A DNA stretch of 64,000 nucleotides from Deuterostichococcus epilithicus (lineage: Eukaryota > Chlorophyta > Trebouxiophyceae > Prasiolales > Stichococcaceae). The notes below the pieces were generated by a model that saw nothing but the letters and a program-made list of their open reading frames with translations, had not been told where the DNA came from and made no database searches. Numbering within the stretch: the stretch's first letter is position 1; every line of letters starts with the position of its first letter. Both the position numbers and the translations under genes were made by a program. The DNA lies in NCBI GenBank assembly GCA_033439295.1, contig JAVTLE010000008.1:682001-746000 (forward strand). The letters are read 5' to 3'. Shown here piece after piece: positions 1 through 10,738 of this stretch.

Positions 1-53
1 TGTGCTCGACGCTGCAGAGGCTTTGCTGCAACTGGGGCGCGCTACTGATGCAG

Positions 54-1458
54 GGTGTGCGACCTCGCAGGAGAGAACAGCATCCTGATCGTTGGTGAGC
101 TTGGCTGCACGTTGTCGTCTGCTGACAATGAGTCATTCGCGCTCTCTACTCTGAGGCGTGATACTTGGCTCTCCATCCCAGGTGGCGCAAATACAGCTGA
201 TTGGGATTTCCGGGACGACACGCAGCAGGTGCCTGATGCCTTCCCCCGCCGTGGACAGTGGCTGACACTAGGCCCGACAGTGTGTCTGCCCAACCCCGTC
301 TGCCTTGCAGATGCTGGCGGGTGGCATACCCTGTGCATGTAGACCCTGTGCTGCAGTCTTGCCAAACCGTGGGCTGACGTCCGCCATGCTTCTGAATGCA
401 GCTGCTGCGACAGGCCGGCACGCTGCTCATGCAGCGGGAGGTTCCGGAGTCCGTCAATCTGCACGCTGCCCAGGCGGGAGTTGCATCATAAACTGTTGAC
501 GACGAGCGCTGCTGTTTCGGGGGCAGTCTACTGTGTGTGTTTCAGTGCCCAAGTTGTTCAACTGCATGTCCGACTGCTTTGAAAACTGCGCATTTAATTG
601 AACAGCTTGATTGCGCAGCTGGCGTGTGAGGGCGGCGCCACGGTGGTGCTGGACTGCGGCGGCGCGGAGGGCGACATTTCGGGGGACCTGCTGGCACTGC
701 TTTCCGTGCTGTCGCCCAACGAGACGGAGCTGGCCCGCCTCACGGGTGCGCCTCAGCGGCCTCGGGGATACGCATCTGAATGCTGATGGGCAAAGCATCC
801 ACCAGCTTCTGAGTGCCTGCTAGCTCCACAGTGTGCCGTCCTCGAAGAGGCACAGCATGGGAGCTTTTCATAGCATGCATGCCTGGCGCTCCAGGGCAGC
901 CTTTGAAAGCCTGGTCCGCTGCCCGCTGGCAGGCATGCCCACGGGGAGCCGGGAGGAGGTGGAGGCTGCGGCGCGGTCGCTGCTGGGCCGCGGCGTGGCG
1001 CAGGTCCTCGTCAAGCTCGGCTCCAAGGGCGCCCTGCTTGTGCGGGGTGAGGCCCAATAAGGAGCTACTGAGGCCACCTGGTCTGGCTGGCGGCAGTGCG
1101 TGAACAACTGGCATATCCCCAGGCTGTCGCCGAGCCTGCTGGCATTGCACACACAGCCGGGTGTCTGCGATCGATCTGACATATCAGCGACGAAGACACT
1201 GCCTCCAAAACGGCCTGCTCTGGTGCGTGTGCAGAGGATGACTGCGTTGAGCAAGCCGCCACCACCGCTGGCAAGGTCGTGGACACGACTGGCGCCGGCG
1301 ACTGCTTCACGGCGGCCTTTGCGACCGCGGTGCAGGAGGGGCAGGACGCCCAGGCGGCGCTGCGGTTTGCAGCTGCCGCCGCTGGCATCTGCATCACAAT
1401 TCCCGGCGCCCTGCCCAGCCTGCCATGGCGCGCTGACGTTGACAAGCTGCTGGGTTGA
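54..1458 (+). CDS. RBSK: Ribokinase (PfkB family), 5' end outside window
   Basis: Phosphorylates D-ribose to ribose-5-phosphate; the plant enzyme is plastidic. Exons I can join: about 54-94, 182-228, 402-472, 619-745, 933-1046 and 1235-1458. Joined, they read GENSILIVGGANTADW, then LLRQAGTLLMQREVPESVNL, then a VVLDCGGAEGD strand, then LSPNETELARLTGMPT, then QVLVKLGSKGALLVRG, then the PfkB signature VVDTTGAGDCFTAAF, whose GAGD aspartate is the catalytic base. It ends GALPSLPWRADVDKLLG followed by TGA. The match to plant ribokinase is nearly gap-free. The junction after 472 fits best as a GC-AG intron (CAG|GCGGGA), because that gives the same spacing as the plant protein; a GT donor 6 bp later would add two residues. 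The first exon could instead start at 71. The N-terminal third lies upstream of the window. Confidence 0.9.
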
Positions 1459-1764
1459 AGAAGTACTGTGAACCATCAATTTGCAATGTGCATATGGTTC
1501 CGCAAAACTGTGCGATGCCTGCTTTGCGGTGTGCCAGAGGATACCTATATGTACCCCAGAGAACAAGTACAAGCACACGACATCGCAAACCAGAGCCTGT
1601 TGAGGCTTCCGTAGCAGGCATCCAGGGCCCACCACCACACTCGATCTCTCCTTGCCGCCCTTCCCGTGCGCAATACATGATGTACTGATCCTCCAACAGG
1701 AGAGTTTGTTCAATTTCTCTGCCTGCGGCAGCATGAATTTGCAACAGCAGTCTTCAACCCTCCC
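1459..1764. other. Convergent 3' region between ribokinase and U-box gene
   Basis: About 306 bp between two facing stop codons. I see no conserved reading frame in it and no clear TGTAA or TTACA polyadenylation motif. Most likely the overlapping 3' UTRs of the two genes. Confidence 0.5.
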
Positions 1765-4700
1765 CTACTGCGCATTAATCAAGCCCCTGAGCATGTAGTT
1801 CGGAGTCAGATTTCGTGAGCCCATCGGCTCGCTCGTGACGGACGATATGCTGTGCCCCGCTGCCAGCCACGCCACAATTGCTGCATGCTCATAGGTGTGC
1901 CCATCAGCGCACAGCACCGGGTCCCGCAGCACCTCCTGCACACATGTACATCAACATCAGCACGTGTATCATCCGGCAGACACAGGATCAGTGAGACACG
2001 GCACTTATCTGCAGCAGCGGTCAGCCCTGCTCTGTCGCTGCCGCCGCTGTCCCATTGTATATCACGATCTGCAGTGAGGCTCACTTGTTGCAAGGCTCAG
2101 TCTGGTCTGCGGGCTTGCAATCGTTGACTCGCGGAGGCATCCTCCGCAGCAGTCGAGAGGCGATCTCCACAGAGCAACACAAGGCAGCAGCTGGGGGATT
2201 GACATACCTTTGTGAGGGGGCAGCGCCGCCAACCGTCTTCCTCGTGGGGTCTGCCCGTCGCCGCGCATGTGCTGCTGCAGGCGTCCCCGCCGTCCAGGCC
2301 CTCATGTGCCGCAGCTACGGCGCCGGATTCGGTCGAGGCGTCTGTCAGGTTCACCGAAGCCAGACCTGCTGCAGCGGCGCCGGCGCCGTCGGCCCTGGCG
2401 ACAAGATGCAGCGCCCCGCAGCCATTGCCCATGGGCTGCGCCGCTGAGGCAGCGTCTGCTGCAGCCACGCCGCCATTTGCATCCGTGGTTGCGGCAGCTG
2501 GCGCGACTGCGGCGAGAGGTGCAACGCCGGCGGTAGCGGAGGTCTTGGCCGCCTTGCGCGTGGCGCGCTTGCGGGCCGCCTTGGAGCTGGCCCGCCCCTT
2601 TGCCGCCGCCTCTGCCTCCTCCTCCTGTGCCCCAGTGACACTGCATCAATGAGCATCGGCAGTTGATGTATGCTGTGCTACATGAGGTCAGCTGACGGAA
2701 GTATGGCCCAGTCGGTCGTAACAGCAAGGCACTGACGAACCAGCGCATCAAGAGGGCGTCCATTGCCGGGTGTGTTCAGGTGATCGTAGGCCAGAGCCGC
2801 CACCTGAAGGAGTGCGGCAGCTGCCGCCTCTGCCGCCGCCTCGGCCGCTTTCACGGTGTAGATTGGCGCTGTCGGCGCCGGCGCCGGCGTTGCTGCAGCC
2901 GCGGTGCGCGCANGCGCTGCAGCCGGCGCCGCCCGGCGCCCCGCCAGAGCGGCCTGCACCGGCTGCAGCGCCGCCTCGACTGCCGCGTGCGCTGCGGTAG
3001 TGACTCGATTAAGGTCTGCCTGGCCACCGCCCAGCCAGGCCAGTCCGCAGGCGGCGCGAGGGTCACAAACATCCCCCGAAGCGGCGCATGCGCGGTCAGC
3101 AAAACAGCCAGCGCACCGGCCAGGGCCTGGAACTCTGGAACGGACACAACCTGCTCAGATAGGCGCAGCGTTTGAGCGCGACGCTTCGGCGACAGGATTG
3201 TCCGCATGCTGCCGCTGCCGTGCCGCTGCTGCCGTGCCAGCTGCTGCATGCATATCAGGCAGCTGGCGAGCGCCTGCGCCAGGGCGAACGCCGCCGCTGC
3301 TGCCTCTGCCGTTGGGCTGTGCGCTGCCGGCTGGCCGGCTGGTCGCCTGCTCCAGCCTGGTGGCTGCTGGAGCCTTAATCCCTGAGGACATCATGCATTT
3401 CAGCTTGCAGCCGCAGCGCCAGGATTGCCATCGCCTGCAAGAGGAGAGAACGCTGGTCCTGTGGCCGACATTTGTTGAGAGGCACGTCAAATTGAGGAGT
3501 GGTGCCACCATGGCATCATCATCATGGCATGATGAGAGCTGTGCTCGATGTGCAACAAGGCCTGACATTGGTGCATGCGTGCTAGACACCAAGCACGGGG
3601 AACCTCAGCGCCCAGGCAGCTGGGGCAGGCTGCGGGCTGCGCAGCGGTCCGGAAGCCTGACACAGATAATAACAGTGGTGCGACACCAGTTTCACCTCCA
3701 GCAGCTGCGCAGACATCAGGCGGTCACCGTATTCCCCCAGGGCGCAGGCGCGCTTCAGGATCTGCACCGCCGCGATGCAGCGCTTGGCCGTCAGCAAGTC
3801 CGGCGCAGCGGTGGCGGCGCGGCGCGTGACATACACCATTGCCGGCAGCAGGTGCACGAGGGCCTTGCAGGAGCCGAAGGCGTTCTTCTGCAGCCCCGCT
3901 GTCGCAAAGCATGCATAATGTGCTTCAGGTGGCGCTGCATCGCGTTTGGGCGCCCGTGTTCCTGCGATCCAGTCGGCGGTGTCAAGTGCCCCGAACCTTC
4001 GGCACATTGGCTGTGCGAGGTCAAAATGCAGGTTGCACAACTTGAGGGCAATGGCTGCTCTAGCCGCTTGCAGCGCTAATGTGCTGTGGAGTGTCAAATG
4101 GCAGAGATGTCGGAGGCCTGCTTGCATGTTGGACCCTGGACTGCATGCCAAAGCTTCCAGCTCCAAACTCTAAGATGACAGGACTTACCAGGGCGTGCAG
4201 GAAGTCGGGCTGCTCGACACCGTTGCGCATGTTCGGAATGACTCCGGTCAGCTCCAGGGCGATCACCCCGCGCCATGTCTCCTTCGCTTTGCAAGACTCG
4301 ACAATGGCGGCAGATGCCGCCGCAGCCATGTGAATGGGACCTCGCTTCAGGTGGATCTCGATAGACGCGTTCAGCACCTTGATCGTACGGATTGATCGTG
4401 CCTCCTGTGCCGCTGTCAACGGAGTCGCCCGGCCGCACTGCCCTGCAACGCGCGACATGGGCGCAGCAAATTGACTTCCAGATGACAAATGGACGCCTGA
4501 ATTGCTTTGAAGGCTCTGCGTTGCTGTCCGCAGACGCAACAGCCAGCAATGTCAGCAGTTTGATGTCTTCAGTTTCATTTCGAATTGCCACCCACAGCTT
4601 GTCCATTACGTGCACCTGTTGCACTGTGCCAACAGGGGTGCCAGCATCGACCGCCAGATTGGCTCCCCGCAGGTAGCACTTTGATCTTGCAGGCCGCGCA

Positions 4701-5233
4701 GCAGTCCAGGTGCCAGGTCGAAGCCTGCTGCCGCAGGGCCGTGCGCCAGCGCTCCTCATCGTCCCTGCAATGGTCGAGATCAAGCCAACTGTAGGGAGAG
4801 TTGGCAACGCACGACGGCGAGACTGGTCAGAGGCATTCGCTTGCCTGTCACCCAGCCCTCTGCGCACCTGCGCGACGGCATGACTGCGCTGCGGCACTGC
4901 GGCAAGCAGCAATCCCTGCGCAGTTGTCAGGCTATTTTCCAGCGAGCGGTCATCTGCTGATGCTGACGGATGCGGTTCAACACCCCTATATGAAGTGTTG
5001 TTGCGCTCTGACGCTTGCGGAGTGTCAGCAGCATTGAGGTACACCACTTGGGTGCCCCTGAATGCCACATATTCAACGTGACGGGGTCGAATTTGGAATT
5101 GCAGTAGGGGCTCTGTACTCTCGTTGCAGGAAACAGGGAGTTGCTGGCTGCTGTTCACTGAGTCCAACCGTGCAGAAGTAGAACACCGTTCCTGCAAAGC
5201 TCGATGTACTGCATGGGCCTGTCGCGCCGCCAC
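1765..5233 (-). pseudogene. U-box protein, shortened and probably decayed tandem copy
   Basis: Paralogue of the next gene (5403-9780). The C-terminal parts are intact: a linker exon 2624-2208 beginning EEEAEAAAK, with a basic AARKRATRKAAK stretch and ending GWRRCPLTK, then exon 1935-1765 with the rest of a U-box (EVLRDPVLCADGHTYEHAAI, ending PNYMLRGLINAQ, TAG). U-box domains bind E2 enzymes in E3 ubiquitin ligases. Upstream, homologous helical exons are recognisable (KVLNASIEIHLKRGPIHMAA near 4380; AKRCIAAVQILKRACALGEY near 3760). There are three lesions relative to the paralogue: an in-frame TAA at 3375-3377 in the exon reading AMAILALRLQAEMHDVLRD; a 1-bp deletion near 2972, between LPQRTRQ and VEAALQPVQAALAG; and loss of the exons equivalent to about 6.9-8.3 kb of the sister gene. 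One unknown base (N) lies near 2913. The 5' start is uncertain. It could still be transcribed as a short U-box protein. Confidence 0.6.
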
Positions 5234-5402
5234 ATGCCGCCATTGACAAAATTGGGTTTACTGTGACGTGTGGCGCACTGATGCAGCGTACGAGGCCTTG
5301 AACGTGTGAGAAGCAACTCGATCTACACATCTCCATTTGAGTTGAACAATGCACTCTGTTGCTTCAGCCTATTGTTGCCAGAAGCTCTGCGTCAATCTGC
5401 CA

Positions 5403-8400
5403 TCAACTGCCCTGATGCTGCGCCTGAAGTAGGCTCCTGCGCGTGTAGTTCGGAATGAGATCCCTTGAGGTCAGTCGCTCGCCAGTGGCCGGCGAAGTGT
5501 CGTTCCCAGCTGCCAGCCACGCCACGATTGCTGCGCGCTCGTAGGTGTGCCCATCAGCGCACAGCACAGGGTCCCGCAGCACCTCCTGCGCGCATCCAGG
5601 TCAAACCTGTACCCTGGGCCTGACAATCGCGATCACAGACACTCCATGATGGGGTTGCTGGGCTTCGCATGATCACGAGCCATCAATATGGCTGGACAGC
5701 GGAAGGCAGCGGCAGCTGAAGTGGCGACCGACCTGGGTGATGGGGCACAGCCGCCAGTCATTGCCGTGGAGGAGGGTTTCAGCGGCCGCCTGCCTGGCAT
5801 CGCCGCCGTCCCTGCTGTCCGCGCCGTCACATGCCCCCGCAGTGGTGGTACCGTCTACCAGCGCCATCGAAGCCAGGCCCGCTTCAGCGCTGCTGCTGTC
5901 CTGAGTGCTGGCAGCGGCATCGTCCGGCACCCCACTACCGGCGACTCGCTGCGTCGCCGGGGCAGCGCCCACCGCTGCGTCACCGGCGACGGGTGACGTC
6001 GACGTCGCTGCTGCAGCTGCGGCCGGCGGAGCGGTCGCGTCGGCTGGAGAGGCCTTGGCCGCCTTGCGCTTGGCGCGCTTGCGCGCCGCATTGGCGCTGG
6101 GAAGCCTTTTTGCTGCGGCCTCTGCCTCTTCCTCCTGTGCCCAAACTCTACTGCTTGTGATCAGCAGCAGGGTATTTCTGTGTGCGACACACAACAGCAA
6201 GGCGTAACCCAGGCCACCTCCGAGACTCGCACAAAACAGGTTCAGCGTGACCACTTCCTCTCGAACAGGTGCAGAAGTGGCCGAGGTACGCCCTGCTTGA
6301 TGAGGGAGGGCAATGGGGTGGATCTCACCTCGAGCAGCGCCGCTGCCGCCGCTTCCGCCGCCTCCTCTGCCGTGCGAAGTGATGCCGACTCTGCTGCTGG
6401 CGCCGCAGGCGTTGCTGGTGCCGCTGCTGGCGTTGGCACGGCCGCCGCCGCCGCCGCTGCTCTGCCCGTCTGCGCCTCAGCCGGTGCTTTCCACCCAGCC
6501 AGGGCATCGTTCACCGGCTGCAGCGCCCGCTCCATCTGGCGCGCCCGCTGCGGCAGCGATGAGATAATGGCGCGGCTGGCCCTCGCCCAGCCGGGCCAGT
6601 CCTGGCCGGGTATGGGGTCCACCAGTAGCGGTCGCAGCGGCGCGACCGCGGTTAGCAGCGCAGCCAGCGCACCGGCCAGGGCCTCCACCTCCAGCAGAGG
6701 GCGCCTGGACGAAGCACGCATGCTGGCCAGCAGCGACATCATGAGGCTGATCGACGCCTTCAGCGGCATCGCCGCCATGAGCGGCGCGAGCCGGTGCACG
6801 GCGGCGATACCGGCGTCGAAGCACGCGACAGATGCCGAGTCGTCCGGCTCCGGCGCCGCAGGCGGCTTTGAGCCAGTTGTACCGGAAGCCGAGCAGGAAG
6901 CAGGCCGCCACCGGCAGCAGCTGCGCCACGTCCGGCGGCAGGCTGACGCCCCCAGAGACCGCGTCGGCGGCCGTTTCCACCACCAACAGTAGCAGCTGCG
7001 CCGCAGCGGCGTGGCTGCCGTCGCCACATGGCGCGCGACGCAGCTCCACCGTCGGCCACGCAAGGAAAAAGGCCACCTGCGACACAATTGCCGCACTGAG
7101 TCATGATGGGGACTCAGCAGTTTTGGTCAGCACAAGGGGTCATCCGGCATGCCCAAGTGGACCCAGAACCTGTTGACGAGCAACCGCAGCGGTGTGTGCA
7201 CCCACCGCGTGAATGAGCGGCTTGGCGCTATCGTTGCCTCTGTGCGGAAAGCTGAGGAGGCGCAGTCGTGCGGCGGCATCCGGCTGCCGCCGCATCGCCT
7301 CCGCCACCACCGTTGCCAACCTGGATATCGATGCATGGGTATCACGGGATATCGATGCACGGGATATCGATGCATCGGGTGTACTCGTTGCACAGTGGTG
7401 ATGATTAAGGCATCACCACTGTGCAACGGCTGGACAGAAGCGCCCACACCCCCGGCTAGCGGGTGCGCCAGGTGGCTGTTCAGTGACTGGACCCCAAACA
7501 ACTGGCACACGCCTGCAATATGCAAGCACGGCTCTAGCGTGCACTGAGTAGTGGCAATGGGTTAGCCAATAGCGGTCCGCAGGCTTGCGCAAAGACACCC
7601 ACCTTCGGACCGAAGTGCATGCCACCAGCCCGGAGTGGTCCCTGACAGTGTCGGGCTGGCTGCCTGCCTGCCGCACGCCCGGCATGCAGCTCAGCAGCTG
7701 GACAGCCGCAGGGGCATCCAAAGCGCTGCCGACGCCGTTAGACGGCTGCCTTGCCCACTTGTTTGCAATTTCCAATACCATTGCCAGCAGCACCTGTTTG
7801 CAGCAGGCGAGCAAGCTACAGGTCCTATTCAGAGTGAGCTCCGACTGCAGGCAAGGCGCAGAAGCTTTCCAGCCACCTCGGCGCCGTCTGCGCTGTGGAC
7901 CCTTAGCTCGAAACATGTCTCAGAAGCTCTGAGGCACTCGGGCGCTCCAAGCGATGCTCATGAAAAGCACAGCCCTGCATACCGCGGTTCTGCCATATCC
8001 CGTGCCACCATCGTTGCCGGGGGCCAGCAGGAGCGCTTCCAGCACGCGCGTGACGGCCACGAGCCTGGCCGCGTCCAGTGCCGCGGGGGCACCTCGTTGT
8101 TGCCCGGTCGCCACCCCCACCAAGATGTCTCGCGCAGCCACGTGCAAGGGGCTGAAAAGCTCCGGCTTGCTGGACGGCTGCGGCGCGGCAGGCGGCCTGA
8201 AGGGCGCCGCCAGCGACAGCAGCTCGCCTGCATGCACCAGCGCCGTGATCGCCGGGGCGTGCTGCTGCACAAGTGGCGACTGCAGCCGCTACAGCAGCTG
8301 GTAGACCGTCACCCAAATGGGCGTGGCTGCTGCCGCCGTGCAGGCCGGCCGGCCGTCCTGCTGCCGCTGCCGCACCACCTGCTGCGTGAAGAGCAGGCAG

Positions 8401-9780
8401 CTGACGAGCGACTGCGCCAGGGGCAGCGACGCCGCTGCCGCCGCTGACGCCGAGGCTGAAGCTGCCCGCCTGCCTGCCTCCGGCTTTGTGCCACTAGCCG
8501 ATGCCTCCCCAAGGACGGCATTGACTTCGGTGTTCAGGCGCCAAGCCAGCTCTGCCATCGCCTGCAGCATGTGCCCATCGATCGGTCAGCCCCGCCTGGC
8601 AGAGAGCAGGCAGAAGAAAGGCATTCCCTTGAGTAGGCACGCTCCATGCAGCAGGTGTCTGCTGCCTTCCAGCAAGTCCAACACAGTTGCGTGCTTGCAG
8701 CAGACAAGAAGCATGTCGAGATGAGAATACTACATGAGCATCATGCCTGCATCGTCTGGGCAGGCATGCTCTTGCAGAGGCTGCAACGCTTGTATTTCAA
8801 CTCTCATTTTACTCACCTCCAGCAGCTCGGCAGACAGCAGGCGCTCGCCACAGCCCGGCAGAGCGCAGGCGCGCTTCAGGATCTGCACCGCCGCCGTGCA
8901 GCGCTTTGCCGACAGCGGGTCCGGCGCCACGTTCGCGGCGCGCACCGTGATGTAGGTCAGGGCCGGCAGCAGGTGCCCAGTGAGGGTGCTGTTGGCATTG
9001 GCGTCGCTGCCGACATGCAGCTCCGTGGTCGACAGGATGTGCTTCACATAGCACTGCATCGCATCCGGGCGCTCGAGCTCCTGCGCTCCAGGCGATGTGC
9101 GCGTTTGTCTCGCAGCCTGCTGTTGTGGGAGCGAAAGGCTCCAGCTGGCAGTCCCTGAACCCTACTGGCAGAGGGTGCATCTCCTTGCTTTCTTTGATGC
9201 AACATATCAAAACATCTGCGATGCAGCCTGCAAACCCTCGGAAGGAAGTTTCAACGGGTTGGGTGACGGAAGCAATCACCAGCGCCCGCAGGAAGTCAGG
9301 CCGCCCCGCCGCATCGCGCACGTCCGCTGTGAGCTGACTCAGCTGGACTGCAACAACTCCGCTGCGAGTGTCCTTATTACAGAAGTCGACAAGGGCGGCA
9401 AAAGCCGCAGCTGCCATGCGAATGGGCTCACTCCGCAAGTAATAGCGTATGATCTCTGCCAGTGCGCAAGTTGTCCAGAACGACCGTGCGTCTTGTGTCA
9501 CTTCCAGTGTGGCTTCTATATCCAATGATCCGAGCCCTTCTTGCCTGTGTCGATTCAGGCACAGAGGTCTGCACGGGTGCCAAGCCGACACGCCAGCGTA
9601 CAACACACAAGTTTTAAGTGCAGTTCAAACACTGCGCATTTGGTCCACACCTCTCCCAATCCATCGCGAGACCCATGATCAGCAGGTTCCAGGTCGGCTG
9701 CGGAGACATCTGATCAGGTCTCATTTCTATGATCTGCTGGCACAGCGCCATGATGCGTCGGCTCTGCGCCTCCCTGCAGC
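5403..9780 (-). CDS. U-box domain protein with helical N-terminal region
   Basis: Probable E3 ubiquitin ligase. The last exon, 5585-5403, reads EVLRDPVLCADGHTYERAAI, then VAWLAAGNDTSPATGERLTS, then LIPNYTRRSLLQ, ending TGA. Exon 6134-5733 supplies the front of the U-box (NDWRLCPITQ) after an Ala-rich linker with a basic KRAKRKAAKA patch. Further 5' exons are alpha-helical: about 7090-6329 (LLLLVVETAADAVSGGV; EALAGALAALLTAVAPL; DWPGWARASRAIISSLPQRA), 8270-7930, 8570-8290, about 9060-8820 (AKRCTAAVQILKRACAL) and about 9500-9300 (YYLRSEPIRMAAAAFAALVD). A further candidate exon lies near 9780-9680 (SRRIMALCQQIIEM). Between WLKAACGAGAG and PDDSASVACFDAG (about 6840-6865) the frame shifts by one base without a usable splice site, so a sequence error or real frameshift is possible. 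The start codon is not resolved. Unlike plant PUB proteins, I see no clear ARM consensus. Confidence 0.72.
7323..7374. repeat. Three copies of GGATATCGATGCA
   Basis: Exact 13-mers start at 7323, 7347 and 7362, inside a probable intron of the U-box gene and 11 bp before an exact hairpin at 7386-7428. Confidence 0.85.
7386..7428. repeat. Exact 18-bp inverted repeat (stem-loop)
   Basis: Left arm CGTTGCACAGTGGTGATG at 7386-7403, loop ATTAAGG, right arm 7411-7428 the exact reverse complement. It lies in a probable intron of the U-box gene, so the pre-mRNA could fold into a stable hairpin. Confidence 0.9.
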
Positions 9781-10738
9781 GGCACCGTCAGTGCCGTCAA
9801 ATTTTATGCTGAAGCGACAGTCGACAGGCGTCATTCAGGTTGTTCAAGCAAGCGTCCTTGTGCATGTGCGCACCTGCTCGGCGACATGGCGGTGGAGTGG
9901 GAGCTGAAGGCAAGCACCAGTGACCTGCGCAGCGCTACCCTTCCCACATGTGATGGGCCAATGCTGGCGCCAGTACGCCGGATGCAGACGTGTTCAGATA
10001 GATCATTCCGACGACCAGCGGCGCGTGCGGCTTGAACGAGCAGACACAGGACCCGTGCGCCCAGTACAAGGATCAACTGGATCATGCATATCCCCTGGCA
10101 CTGAACGGGGTTGCGTCTCGCAACGAACAGGCACGCTCCCTGTCCAAGCGTTCCGTGCAGTTTTGACAATCGCCTTCATTGACTTACCTATTGCTTGCAG
10201 GAGCGCGCTTGCTCATGCGTTCGACTGGTCGTGGCTAGCAAGTGCTCGGGCAGCTGGACAACATGCAACACCAATCTGGTCGCATGTTCAGCCATCGCCA
10301 GGCTTCTTGCAGCACGGCGACAGGATCTTACAGGCAGCAGTGTGCTCACAGTGAACCCTCCAGGCAGCCGTGGCGCTGTCAGGTGATAGAGGACGTCAAC
10401 AATTTAAAACCCTCACTCCGCGCATCAGTCAGAGCTTGGCCTGCTGCACCATGCAGTACTGATCACGGCTCAAACGTAAGCAGTGTGACGTGCTGCATGT
10501 CAACTGTCCTCTGCTATGCCTGATCACATAGTGTGTGCTGCAGGCGCGGAGCCAACCTTCGTGCTCCGCCACTCGGGACTTTTCACAATGCAGCAGGCGG
10601 CATGCACGTCGCCCGGCAGGGCTGGGTCACCTGAAGGTAAGCCTCGTACGACAAGGAAACGTGATCATTGCAAATCCTGCATCCTGCAACTAGCGTGTCC
10701 AGAGAAGCGCAGCGACTGCAATTTGCATTGCGCCGCAG
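9781..10738. promoter_or_regulatory. Divergent upstream region of U-box and COG3146 genes
   Basis: About 0.96 kb between the last recognisable U-box exon and the first phase-consistent exon of the next gene. It probably holds both promoters and unassigned 5' exons. An open stretch at 10589-10636 (starting MQQAACTSPGRAG before a GTAAGC donor) may be a first coding exon of the downstream gene, but its phase does not match the next acceptor. No other supported gene seen. Confidence 0.4.

Noticed and set aside
868-1734. 288-aa minus-strand ORF over the ribokinase exons
   Set aside because: Shadow of the plus-strand ribokinase; its peptide has no family features while the plus strand matches plant ribokinase through several exons.
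2904-4079. 391-aa plus-strand ORF over the shortened U-box gene
   Set aside because: GC-rich antisense frame; the minus strand there aligns exon by exon with the neighbouring U-box gene.
4094-5233. 379-aa minus-strand ORF taken as a single exon
   Set aside because: Only parts resemble the paralogue, in more than one frame; the long ORF crosses likely introns.
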